From contig JALIRH010000038.1 of the NCBI GenBank assembly GCA_023055505.1, forward strand, positions 4,224,327 to 4,288,326: a stretch of 64,000 nucleotides of DNA. The letters run 5' to 3'. How positions within the stretch are numbered: position 1 is the stretch's first letter; each line of letters begins with the position of its first letter. The notes below the pieces were generated by a model. The model did no database searches, was not told where the DNA came from, and was given only the letters and a program-made list of their open reading frames with translations. The stretch comes from Callipepla californica brunnescens. Lineage: Eukaryota; Chordata; Aves; Galliformes; Odontophoridae. Shown here piece after piece: positions 49,201 to 61,858 of this stretch. The position numbers were made by a program, and so were the translations under genes.

Positions 49201-50479
49201 TTCTCTTATTGCAAAGTTTTTGGAATCTGGAAAACATACTTGAACAACTGAAAATACGTATTTACCAGAGAAAAATTAATGTAACTGGTATTGCTGGAAA
49301 CTAGAGAGTTAGTGTGCATAACTGTAATGTTGATATTATAGCAAGTAACTTGTTCAGCAAATACTGTGAGGATGGAGAAACAAACAAAAGTCATCAGTTC
49401 ACACAAGGGAACAAGATCATTGCCTGACACAATGTTATATCAAAGTCAGTTAAAGCCATAAATGCTAATATTGTAATTTCCCAGAAATAATCAAAATTCT
49501 TATTAAAGAATTGAAAATAAAACCAGAAGAATATGCACAAAAAAGGAACAATATTTAAAAGGAATATATTGAATATGCAATTTAAGGTATTTCCTTGTCA
49601 GGAAAATATTTTGGTTAAAGTATACCTTTCTGTCAAAGCCAAGAAAGTTAGAAATGTAAAAAACTAGAAATGTAAAAAAATAATTTAAACCAAAGTTGGG
49701 AAAAAGGGCAAGCAGATGCAGAATAATAGAAATACATTTAGCAAAAACAAACAAACAAAAAAACCCAACAGGTTGAAAATCCAAAAAGATTAAAGAAAAA
49801 AAAAAACAACATGGGCTTTTTGAATTAAAAAAAAAATATTTTAAACATAGCAGGAATGCAAGAAGCATAATCGGTAATTTTTAATTGGTGAAGTTACTAA
49901 ATTATGCTTATGTATAAAGTTGTAGATAAACAAATGCTTCATTAGTATTTCTCTTCCATATTTTGGTAGAAAGATATGAGGATAATGATATTGTTTTCTT
50001 TCCACTGATAACTCAAGGAAGAAGTATGTAACATCTACAAGAAGTATAACAAAATACTCCAAAATGTTCACAACCTGAATAATATGTCTAATATGAACAT
50101 ATTCTTCTGAATAAATCTAAGTATTTCAAGGAAAGAAAAGAGATCTTCTATTAAGATAATTAAAAACAGATTGACAAAACAAGCAATATGGTCAGGTAGT
50201 TGGAACATAGACTGAGATGAATCCAACAGAAAAATACGAAAAATTTCAACAGAGTTAAATTGATTGAAGAATGAAATACACAGATATAATTAAGCACTAA
50301 CACACTTATATGAAAAATTAGTCCTGTCAAACCTTGATACTAGTAAAAAATTTGCTGATAAAATTAGTAACATATATAATAATCTTAGACTTTTATCAGA
50401 TGTTTGACAGGATGACATGAAATCCTGATTTAAAAATTAATCCTATACAATAGCAGTGTACCGTACAATATGTGAATTA
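46290..50479. other. Unique sequence, no gene seen
   Basis: No gene or transposon is recognised. It includes a 26-base tandem duplication at 46611-46662. The A-rich stretch at 49500-49860 produces a phenylalanine-rich 121-codon minus-strand frame that is a composition artefact. Confidence 0.5.
46611..46662. repeat. Tandem duplication, 26-base unit x2
   Basis: Copy one (46611-46636) and copy two (46637-46662) share taaattcca and tgtagaggaatcagca and differ at one base, A in the first and G in the second. It is not low complexity, so it is a true local duplication. Confidence 0.92.
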
Positions 50480-51165
50480 GTGGATGAATGGGAGTGTCAA
50501 TTGATAAAAGACTCAACAGGAGCTGGCAATGAGCTCTTGCAGCCCAGAAAGCCACCCATATCCTGGGCTGCATCAACAGAAATGTGACCAGCAGGCAGAG
50601 GAAAATGATTCTGCCTGCCTATTCTGCTCTTGTGAGACTCCACCTGGAGTCCTGCATCCAGATCTGGAACCCCAAACACAAGGACATAGAGCTGTTGGAA
50701 AAAATCAGAGGAGGACCATAAAGATGATCAGAGGGCTAGGGCACCTCCCCATAGAATACAAGCTGAGAGAGCTGGGGCTCTTCAGCCTGGAGAAGAGAAG
50801 GCTCCAGGGAGAACTCACAGCATCCTTCCAGTAAGTGAAGGGGTCCTATAGAAAGCTGAGGAGGGACTCTTTATAGAGGCATATAGTGATAGGATGAAGG
50901 GAAATGGTTTTGAACTGAAAGAGGGTAGATTTATATTAGATAACATGAATAAATTTTTCACTGTGAGGGTGGTTAGACACTGGAACAAGTTGCTCAGAGA
51001 GGTTGTGGATGCCCCCTCTTCGGAATCATTCAAGGCCAGACTGGATAAGGCTTTGATCAACTTCATTTACTGGGAGGTGTCCCTGCCTATAGAACAGGGG
51101 ATGGAACTAAATGATCTTAAAAGTCTCTTCCAACATAAATCATTCTATGTGCCTATGATTCTATG
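50480..51165 (+). mobile_element. CR1 LINE, 3' part with ORF2 C-terminus
   Basis: This plus-strand CR1 starts in the ORF2 C-terminal region. Codons equivalent to [15 protein letters not shown] appear near 50548, and [20 protein letters not shown] is in frame near 50745-50810. After a frameshift, 50894-51060 reads [32 protein letters not shown] and SFKARLDKALI. The 3' UTR follows, ending in ATTCTATG octamers at 51142-51149 and 51158-51165 with a short insertion between them. There is at least one frameshift between the two coding stretches, so it is a dead copy. Confidence 0.93.
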
Positions 51166-52652
51166 AATGAAAAGTGCTTTTTAAAAAAAGTAATTTCAAA
51201 TGAGGAAACATCCTTGATTATTCTCTCTCTTGCCAATGGTGTTCTCTAGGAAAATCCAATTTCCTCTTAATATCTTTATCTGTAGAAAACAAGAATAAAT
51301 AAATAAATAAATACTCATTGAGTAGATAATACCTATGTTCTCTCCAGTTGGTGATCCCTGAATTATTTAGAAGTTGTTCACTTAGGTTGTCCTCACACTA
51401 TATAGTCTTATAAAATTATTGTTTTGCATATGTATCCTTCAGTTTTAATCAACATGAAAACTGTACTACATACTTTCAAGATTAGTTTTTTATAACATCA
51501 AACTGATTATAAATGTGTTCATGAAATCATGGATGTGAGATAATGGATAATGTAGAATTACATAGGGCTAAGAAACCAGACATGGAACTTCATCCTTTCT
51601 ACCTGCTGAAGCTAGTTTCTAAAGCAATCTATCTTCAGAATCATACATAAGTTTAGCTTTGGAAATAATAAATTACTATAGAAATATCTGAGCAGAAAAG
51701 TTAACTTTAAGTACTATCAAACTCTTAAGTCCTAATACACACCAGGAAATTCAATGGGTAGGGGTTCAATCTTTGGAAGTGGTATCTTGTGAAGCTCTTA
51801 GAAGTAATATTATGAAGGAATTAAATATGAATTGACAGTAAAATGTTGTACATTAAAAATATAACTTAGAGAGTAATAAAAGTCTTTGAACTCCACATAT
51901 GGAATAAATGAGATCAAGAAATAATTTCTGTGTAGACTTGTGATATGAAGTCTTCAGAGTGGCCAACAAATTAGAGTGGGTACAGCAAAGCGTAAACTAG
52001 GGAAAATCCCTCTTATTTTCAAACTAAAATATACTCTCTATTTGACTTAGTAAGGTAAAAGCTGAAAGTTGCTTTGACTACAGTGTTTGAACATCTTTAC
52101 AGGGAGAAGTTACTAAATGCCAGAGAGCTCTTTCATCTGCTTGACAGAAGAGAAACAAATATTATTGGTTAAAAAAGAGTAGCTAGAAAACTGTATATGA
52201 GATATTAACAATACATATGTTGAAAAAAAAAATAAAAGTAGGCAATTAATGACTAGAAAAATAAATATAAATCTGACTTATTTTAATACTTTCTTTTCTT
52301 TACACGATTCTCAGTAAGAAGTCAAAATATTATTTTTTTAAACCTTTCTGATTTCTGAAACACTTGCAAGTCCCTGTTGACAGTTAGATAAGATAATGTA
52401 GTTGTTTTAGTACAATAAGACTTTTAAATACAGTCAGCAAAACACCAAATATAAAAAAACCCTGAAGATTTTTTCTCAAATCTATTTATGCAACTAATGT
52501 AAAGAATGTTGCTCACAGATAGACTGTAGTGGATTATGAGTTAGCCAGAACTCCTTTAAGATAAAATTTAAGCTTTGACTACGGCTACTGGATCAGTGCA
52601 AAAACAGACTTACTAGTATATATATTTTTAATAAAAAGTCTTTTAATTAAAA
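51166..52652. other. Spacer between two CR1 copies
   Basis: AT-rich unique sequence with an AATA microsatellite at 51293-51313. No gene or other repeat family is seen. Confidence 0.55.
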
Positions 52653-53263
52653 GTCCTTGCAGCCCAGAAAGCCATCAGTATCATGGTCCATGTCAAAAGA
52701 AGTGTGGCCAGCAGTACAAGGGAGGTCATCTTGCCCCTCTACTTTGCGCTGGTGACCTCACCTGGAGTACTGTGTCCAGATGTGGAGTCCTCAGTAACAG
52801 AAGAGACATGGACCTGGAGGGTGTCCAGTGGAGAGCTACAAAAAATGGTCTATGGAATAGAATACATCTCCTGCAAGGACAGGCTGAGAGAGCTGGAGCT
52901 GTTAAGCCTGGAGAAGAGAAGGCTTGGGGGAAACTTGAGAGTGGCATTTCAGAAGGAACAGATTCTTTAGTAAGATCTGTTTAGGTAGGACAAGGGGAAA
53001 TGGTTTCAAACTTAAAGAGGGGAGATTTTGATTGGACACAAGGAAGAAGTTTCTTTTACAGTGGGGGTGGTGAGGTACTGGAATAGGTTGCCTAGAAAGC
53101 TGGTAGGTGCCCTGTCCCGGAAGACATTCAAGGTCACACTGGATCAGGCTCTGAGCAACATGATCTGGCTGTAGGTATTGCTGTTTATTGTAGGGGAGTT
53201 GGAACAGATGACCTTTAGGGGTCCCTTCTAACTCAAACAATTCTATGATTCCACGATTCTGTG
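52653..53263 (+). mobile_element. CR1 LINE, 3' part with ORF2 C-terminus
   Basis: This plus-strand CR1 begins at cttgcagcccagaaagcc, close to the equivalent point in the 50480 copy. The frame 52683-52970 reads VKRSVASSTREVILPLYFAL, then (after local damage) CKDRLRELELLSLEKRRLGG. Later codons and the 3' UTR run to 53263, where the tail is ATTCTATG, ATTCCACG, ATTCTGTG (53240-53263). Stops and frameshifts separate the ORF2 pieces. Confidence 0.93.
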
Positions 53264-56200
53264 AAGGAAACAAAATACATTACTTCAGGAAGAGCAAGTT
53301 ACTTTTGACATATATTTGAAGCCATTCAAAATGAAGTCCCAGCACTCAGGCTGCAACAATTTCTAACAAACAGAGGAATGGGGATTTGGAAGAGCTTTAT
53401 AGCAGTAGTAGTGGGAAACAAACTCCTATTTATTCTTAAGATGGATGATTGTATAATAGTTATCTGTGATGGCAAATGTTTGAATTTAATAAGCCAGGAA
53501 TTCCCTTCCAGTTCCCTGTATTTATTCCATAAAGTAAAATATCAGGTAGAGGGAGACAATACTATATCTGAGATTAGCTGTAGGCTTCAATTCACAAAAT
53601 ATAAGGAAAAAGTAGGAAAGTGTGTTCCCCTTGCTTCTTCAGAAAGACTAAATTACCCCAATATATAGATATGATACTTTGTTCATTCCTGTGTTTAAAC
53701 CTCTCTCACATCTCCTAAATTTATAGATAAAAACTGAAATTCTTCAATTTCAAACAGTTTCAGAGCAACACATTCTAGTACTTTTGTTTATAACTCTGAT
53801 TCATGCTAAGGCTTTATGACCATTTGCAAAGGAATGTTCAGTACTTATTTAATAGAACTCTGAAGCTAACTTTGTAGAAGAAATACTCTGCACAAAGAAT
53901 TTCACTGTGAATCTTTTGTAGCCAGATTTATGCAATTCACACAGATGTGTACACATTTAGACATGAGACTGTTTCTAATTGTTCATTGAAATTAGTGCAG
54001 GCATGAAACTATTGGCTGCGGTGCTCAAACTCTTGACTTTTTAATCTCTTTCCTGAAGGTATCCATTTCTCATTGTAGCTGAGAGATGAATGCGTAGCTG
54101 CTAAGTGTGATGAGGATAGCAATGGAAATCAGTAATGTTAATTCAATTACAAGAATTAACATATCTGGTATTTCTTGCTCCTCTAAACTTTTGTAGTTGA
54201 TAACAAGAGGTTAACTAGTGAAAGTTATTTACAATTCCTTCCTTCTCATAGAATGATCTATTTCCAAGCTTTTTGCCAAGATAGAGTTGAAATTCTGACT
54301 GATTGTTCCTTTGTTTGTTCTGGTCTCCTCCCTCTTCTCAATAGAATCAGTATTGAAAAAAAAAAAAATGCAAAACAACAGATAGCATAAATGAACATCT
54401 CTCTATTGATCTTAGTGGGAGAAAACTTGAACTTCTTGAACATCTTTTAGTGGTAAGAAAACAAAGAAACAAACATATAATTCCAGTCCTTGGGAAAATA
54501 ACTAATAAAAAATTTTGTCACAGTGAGCAGAAAACAGATTTTTTTACACTATTTTTCTTGTCTGCAAATTTGTTTAAGATTAGAAAAAAATATATACATA
54601 TATATATATATAAGTACTCTAGAAGTAATTTAAATGCTCAGAACAATGGTGAATGTCTTTAAACTGATATTTTGCTGAAAGGAGACAGGTAGGTAAGACA
54701 GTGTCACTAAGTAGCTTAAACAAATATTATTTTCTACATTCTTTTGTCCTCAGTTCAGCAAGATATTTAATGTTTCTGTTGGGGTCATATCTACTCAGAG
54801 ATACTCTTTATTTTACTATTGTTGTAGATGTGTTAATATTCGTAGTTTAATATTTTGCGATTTGTTTGAGGTTAAAGTAAATAAATAAATAAATAATCTC
54901 ATATTCTAGGTATTAGAGATTTCTCTTCACATAGTAATTTACATCTACTTTTTAGTTAGCATATGTTTCTCCATCTGCTTATATTTAACATTTATTATTG
55001 AGGTTAATTGTTGTTTTCAGTCATTGTTGTGATTATGATTTGTCCCTTTTGAATCTATCATCTAAATGAAGCACATTTATAAACATGCTTACAACTGAAC
55101 TTTTCATCACTGTTACAGAGGAAGACATAATATTGTAGAAATTTGTAATTGTTTTGGTAATTTTTAATTCTGAAACATTTAACATTTTCCATTGAATTGT
55201 ATTGGTATGAAAACTGAAAGCCAAACAGTCCCACTAAATTTAGTGTGATACTGTAGAGAGAAGAAGATTGAAATAGATGACAAATAACCCTTTTTGTATA
55301 TAATTGTTGGTGATAAGATGCGTAGTACTTACTCTCTGGAAAATTACAGCAGATTCCAAGAGGACCAGCAGTTTCTGAGTCAGCGTATGACCTGTTATTC
55401 AATGGTAATGCATTAGAAAACAAAACCAACCAAACAAATAAAATTCATTTGTTGGAAAATTAGAGCTGTATTAAGTCTAAAATCAAATACAAGAAATCTT
55501 CACTATTTTAAAAGGTCTATCTTCTTTCTTACTGATATATTAAAAACAGCTATGATGGATAACTAAATTAATAACATTTTGAAAAGCTTTTATGGGGAAT
55601 TCATGTGCCGTATCCAAACCAGAAGAACCATCTTGTAGATATTACTCAATTTGTGATGTGAAGAAATATAATGATTAGGTAAAGGATTTTTTCTTGCTGC
55701 ACATGGCAAATTTCTTTTCTTGACAGAAATCAATCTTCCAGAAACAAGCACTCATTGTCTCAGCAATCTGAAGACCAACATGAAATGAGGATTGACACAA
55801 AAAGCATTAAAGAACAATGCTAATTACGTTTTATCTATCCTTTCTTCTTAAAATTTTCCTAGGCTTTACATTTTCAGAAATTTTTTTGCAGCTCACCTTG
55901 AAATACTCTTCTTCCATCTCATTCATATGTTATCTTCTGTGCCATTCTCACAGTATAAATACATGCATTTCAAACATTTATCCAAAGCTTGTCTTCTGAC
56001 TTATGACTGTTATCATTTTCATGCCACAGTACTTTTTTTTTTTTTTTTTCCAAACCGTAATCTTGCTTCACTAGTAGAATCAGCAATTTGACCTTCAGTA
56101 TCTTTTTCTTTATTCACTTGGGAACTGAACTCTTGTTGTTAGAAGATACTTGCTCATACCATTCCTTGAAATTATGCCAGTGTTCTGTGTAGTGGTATAC

Positions 56201-58608
56201 CTGTGTCATAAGTGTTAACCTGTGAATGCTAACAGGAGGCATATAATTGGATATACGTATGTGAGTGTGAATATGGAGAAGTGAACTTTTGAACTTCCAA
56301 ACAAGAAGCCTGGTACCGCTAGCTGGAATAGGTATTGACTGGTTGTACATTTTCATAACATCTGGACTAAACAGATCTGGCAGGTCCTGAATCCTTCAGT
56401 TAATAGATATGAGAGAGAATCATCATTTAGGAGTCTGGTCAGGTATTATATTTCTGCACATAGACTATCTAGTTGGTGAAAACTAGGGGTTTAGAATGCC
56501 AAACAGGTAGAACTGACAAATTAAAAAAGGTTCACAAGGAGAAGTAGTGATTTCAGAAAGAAGGAGTAGCCTTGGAACAATGGTGATGAAGACCTTTCTT
56601 TCTGGAAGAAAGATTTACTGCAGAAAGATCCCAGAGATCAGAGCTGCATGGAGAGGGATTGTGGGAGAGCTCCAGTGAGAAGCCTTACAGCAGACACAGT
56701 GCTGTGTGCTAACAAGCAAGCAAGTAGCTGAGATAATTAAGTGGGATAAAAGTGCTACATTAGTTTTGAAATAAATTCCTGTACCCAGATCCACTCCCTG
56801 CTGTCATTTACTTTGCCCCTTCTTAGATAAAAGTGCAGGAATGAAGATGCTGAGAGTACAGTATTTCCAAAATCAGTGAGTAAAACAGACCTGAAATAAG
56901 ATTTCCAATGTGTACCTTCCATTAGTTCTTATCACCTGTGCATGTACATGAACAGTTCTTAAAAGGAGAGAAAAGGAAATCTACCTGTCTCATACACCAT
57001 CATGACAACATCTTAGGCTATTATTAGTTAATCATCTTTCTAAAGTGAATACCTTTTGTGTCATTAAACAGAAAGAAGCAACTATTCATATATTCCTAAC
57101 ATTAGTAGATATAGGTAAAAAATAAAATACCTTGGATCTATTTCAGAACCACTGTTTTTCTCTCTAGAATACTTACAGAATTTATGCAAGTACTAGAATA
57201 CTTGTTCATTAATCACCTAAAGCTGAGTAGTTTTGACTACATTCCATCTTCAAAGATGAAATACAATTAAAATGTCTATATGATGTTTAAAGCAGAACAT
57301 ATCAAGACTTTTTCATATTTTTCAAAAATATAGAGTTGAAAAAAAATCTAGAGGGAAAAAGAAAAATGGAAACTGGATGCAGTCATAGTCACCTATATGA
57401 AGCAACGCTTCCTCTGTGACAGAATGGTCAGACAATTTAGATGAAATAATGAGAGAACAATGGATATGGAGTAGTAGCTAGCAAGTGTCCTGCTCTACTG
57501 AAAGGCTGGTGTGTCTACAATAATCTCTTTTTTCCATTTACGTCTTAGCTTCTCTTAGTTATCTAGAGGAACGAAGAAACTGCAATTTAATGATTGAAAG
57601 GACTCCTTTAGTTTCAAGGTGCTGCATTTCAGCTTCAATACTGAGTGTGCGCCTATGAAATTCAAATATATATTACCCTACTGTTGCTGGAAATCATATA
57701 AATCAGGAATATTTTAATATTTTTATCTGTGATTTTAATACATTGGAGTTGGGCTCTATAGCTTGATAGTGATGAGGAAATGAAATATCTACCTGTGTTT
57801 TAAATAGTATAATATAGACAGCAAGATTTTGAGAAAAAAAATATGCCCAAATGCATCACTTTAGATAGTACCTGATTTGTCTGTATTTGTTTTTGAAAAT
57901 GAATCTCTCATGTCCTCTATGCTTTGGTTAACATCAGAAGGTTAATCTCAGAATACACCAAGCGCTTTCCTGCCTGCTGAAAATACATTGGAAGTTGTGT
58001 GGCAGGAGCACATCCAACGGATCCTGCCTACCTCCTGCTGTACGCTCAGACCATGGGGGTGGCTTCCTCTGATATAAAAAACCATCAGCATAAACAGCAT
58101 TGAAGTTGAGTTCTTCCCAGCATCTCCTTCACTAACTTCAGATTCTTCCTGCAGAGCCACAGTATCACAGCACGAGCACAACTACAGAGTATTTTAGAGA
58201 TCTTGCTTTTTACTGGCTTTGCATTCATTCCTCTCTCTCTCACTTGTATTGATACAGGAAATGATTTCTCACCACAATAGCATAGAATTCATTAAAAAAA
58301 AAAAAAAAGAAAAGAAAAAAGTTAGGATTATTGCTATTTATTGTCTCTCCTATAGAGTCTAGAGATGTATCTATGACCAGGAATTGCCTTTAAAGTACAA
58401 TGTGCCCAGTTAGATTCAAGTAAGTCATTTACTCTTATTTGGGATATTGCTAAAATCAGAGCATAAAAAATGAGGTGAATAAAATAAAATCTCAAGTAAA
58501 AAAAAGAAAGAAAGAAAAATAAAAGGCTTCAGAATTTCACTTTGGTCTTTATTTTATAGAAGGGACTGAAAAACAGAGTATAGAAGTAATATCCAGAATT
58601 ACTTAGAT

Positions 58609-58612
<4 letters not shown>
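53264..58612. other. Unique sequence, no confirmed gene
   Basis: No exon is recognised. Low-complexity parts are an A12 run at about 54357, TA repeats at 54590-54612, AATA units at 54880-54896, a T18 run at 56033-56050 and A-rich runs at 58293-58320 and 58496-58520. The ATG frame 53378-53668 (96 codons) and a TATA-bearing stretch at about 58070 are discussed under findings. Confidence 0.5.
56033..56050. repeat. Poly-T run (T18)
   Basis: Eighteen consecutive T residues flanked by acagtac and ccaaacc. No neighbouring retrocopy is recognised. Confidence 0.88.

Positions 58613-58676
<64 letters not shown>
58613..58676. repeat. (CA)32 microsatellite
   Basis: Thirty-two uninterrupted CA units. 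This is a classic length-polymorphic dinucleotide repeat able to adopt Z-DNA. Confidence 0.98.
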
Positions 58677-58680
<4 letters not shown>

Positions 58681-61600
58681 AAGAATAGTTTTGTATCTTT
58701 TTTTAGTGTGTGTTTTAGTGACAGGATCCTTTTTTCCTTTTTTTTTCTTTTTTCTTTTGTCTGCAGGAAAGATGATAGTTCTATCAGTTATAAGTTGGGT
58801 TAACGAGTTCTCTTAAAATCTTTACTTTAATATTTTATCCTTGCACTATCACACTGAGAGTGACAGTTCTATGCCATTAGAATTATTGTACTATATTACT
58901 GCACAAAAGGAGCAAAACTAGGTGGTTAAACTTTGACTATTAAGTTCCGTTTACTTTGTTCCAAGCTGATAGCAATATCAGCTTTTTATTGAGTCTCCTA
59001 GATGCTCCTTACAGGAAAAATACTACACAAACATATTTGCCAACAAAAAAAATCATGACTGACAAAGATAAACCAAGAATTTGGCTACTATGACTTCTCA
59101 CTTGTAAGGATATTCCCCATTAATAATAATTAAAAATAAAAAAGAAATAAAAGCCATTAACTGTTAAGTCTGACTGCTTAAATAGGCTAAATATATAGCC
59201 TATATTAGAATATTAGAACCTTTTAATTTATTTTAGTTCTATTATAGGAAAAAATATATATTATTTCACAGTATCAATTTAAAGTGAAGCTTGATAGTGT
59301 GTTTGTTTTTTTTTTACAAAAAATTTGTCAGAAATTCTCACTAATTTTAAATCCTATTGATATCACTGTCTACAACAGAGAAGAAATGGTGCTTAAGTTC
59401 TTACTGAAATGAGAAAAAGAAAAAAAAAGCTATATGATTGTCATAATGACCTGCTTTCATCAGATATATTTTAATCCCTGCATTGATTCAGGTATAGTAT
59501 TTAGACAAAATAAGAAAGGGAAAACTGAAAGACATTTCTCTGTTCTGCCCATTGCACTAGTAGCCTTCTGGACATTGGGCTGGTCCACCATGGAAGAGTT
59601 GATAATTGGATTCCTTCCCATATCTGATGAGTTCTCACCCATCAGAATTAATCCGTGCTGAAAACTGGCAGACAGCTCTAAGACACAATGATGAAATCAT
59701 CTGAATGGATACATTTGGCTCATACAAATTTTATTTGAATTAATTACAATTTCATATGTTATACAGCTATTCGTCTGCTACTGGTAAAAAACAAAAACAA
59801 ACACCCTTTCTTCAAAAACAAAACAAAACAAAAAGCATGAGAAGAATAAACAAAAACACAGAACAAGACAGCACTCAAACTGAAAAGCCAAATCAAGACA
59901 ACAAAAATATTTACAAACTTTAAAAGAAAAAAAGAAAAGCTTTCCTAAGTATGTTGAAGTCTTTAGCCATTTTGCTTCTTTTAATAGCTGATCGGAGGCT
60001 ATAGATTTATTCAAAAACAGTACCATGAAACATAAGAAAAGTTACAACTCAGTAAAGAATATTAAAAAAATTCTTGCTTCCAGTATTTTTAAGAATCTCC
60101 TAGACTTCTAATCTTCTTGTACTTTTTCTGCCTTCTTCAAGCTGAAGGTGGTGACTGTGGTTTAGCCCAAACCTCTGAAATAGCAACTGGGAATGAATAA
60201 GCTAAAGCAGTCCATCTCTTGCTACTGAGACTGGCAAGGGCATATTTGAAAAAGGCAAACAGGAGAAAAACAAGCATCAGACCTGCAACAATCTTGACAG
60301 CATACTACAACTCTGATAGGCAGCCTGTGCAGAGGGGAGAGTACAAAGACAGTTACAAATGGCAAGGTGCACATTTATGAATACCAATAAAGTTCCCCTT
60401 CTGCTCTATCATCTCTTCGAGGTTCTATTTTTCAAATAACCATTTTAAAAACAGCTTTATAATTCCTTTCACTTTAAATACTTAAATTAAATATACGTAT
60501 ATAAAATAAGGAGCATTTGTCTCACACATTCTTTTTTCAGAAGCATGGTACTTTTTAAAGTAGCGCTGCTGATTTATAAGCAATATGACTGACTTTTAAG
60601 TCATGTCTATGATTTATAGGTCAGGACTTCATGTTTTGTGAGTATTAAGATCTATTTTATGAAACCCAGTTTATTTGTTAAAAAAAAAAAAAGACTGATT
60701 TACTAGGCAGATTCATTAATCTTGCCTTGGAAATTTAAACCAAAGTCTTACTTTAAACTCTTCTATTTATAAATTAGACACTTAAATCAAATTCCAATTT
60801 ATACATAATGAGATTGGTTCTAGAGATGTCCAAATAGTAATATATCCAATCCCATTCCTACCTGAAGGTAACAATGACCCTGCTTTAGGAAGTTATTTGA
60901 TCATTACCGGCACTGGTGGAAAATTACCTATCTTTAATCAGATGGATAGTATTTGGAAAGCGCTCACAACAAGGAGCCAGTCAGAAAGAAGTGATGATTT
61001 TCAGACAGGAAATTAATTGCCTAAACCAAAATATTTTGTGTTTTGAACTCTAATTACTTTTGAGTTTTCCAGTTGCTGTGCTTAAACCCTCCTGAGGTGG
61101 TTACTCCTACTCTAGCAAAAGAGTCAGCTTCCATTTGCTATTGTTTGTCCCTTTCATATTCTGAGGGAAAATGCAGGGATGATATTAAATTCCCCCTTCA
61201 AAAATTCCCCTACTTACAATTATTCACATTTTTTCACAACATTTTATATTCTCATATTTCTATCATGTCCCAAAATGCCAGAACTCTGAAATGGCACGCA
61301 AATTGTCTGAAGAGTGCAAACAGCAACGAACAAGATAGTGTACATTTGAATCATTTCACTTTTCAGTGAAACTCATCTACCTGCAGCAAATTTATAAAAT
61401 TCACTGGAAACACCCTTCTGCTTCATTATGCTTGAATTGCCATGTTTTGATAAGCTGAAAGCAGTATGGCTGAAAGGTACATTTTATAATCAAATTCCTG
61501 AATAATCTTTGACTCCAGAAAAATTATGTGATAAATATGAAACGTACCATACTGTTTTGTCCAGTACACTGGGATTTGATCTTTTAATCCTTCAGCAGTG

Positions 61601-61858
61601 TCTTGCAGCATTATCTTTGACCTACTACTTCTTAATATAACTTAGTTCTGAAGACATGTTGCATTTGGGAATAATTAGAAAAATAAATCCATCATCTTGA
61701 AAGATTAAGCCTTGAGGTGGTTCTATAAGCATGTTCTGTACATTCTGCAAACACAGGTCTTTCTGAACACGGGCACACAATTTGTTAAGAGCTTCCTGTT
61801 TTCCTATGTTCACAGAGATACGCCATCAGTCTGAAGGTTGTGTGTCACACCATTAAAA

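Noticed and set aside
49503..49868. 121-codon very hydrophobic minus-strand frame
   Set aside because: Phenylalanine and leucine richness comes from A-rich runs on the plus strand; not a credible membrane protein.
55058..55429. 123-codon minus-strand frame
   Set aside because: It starts with TTG in AT-rich DNA, with no similarity and no regulatory context.
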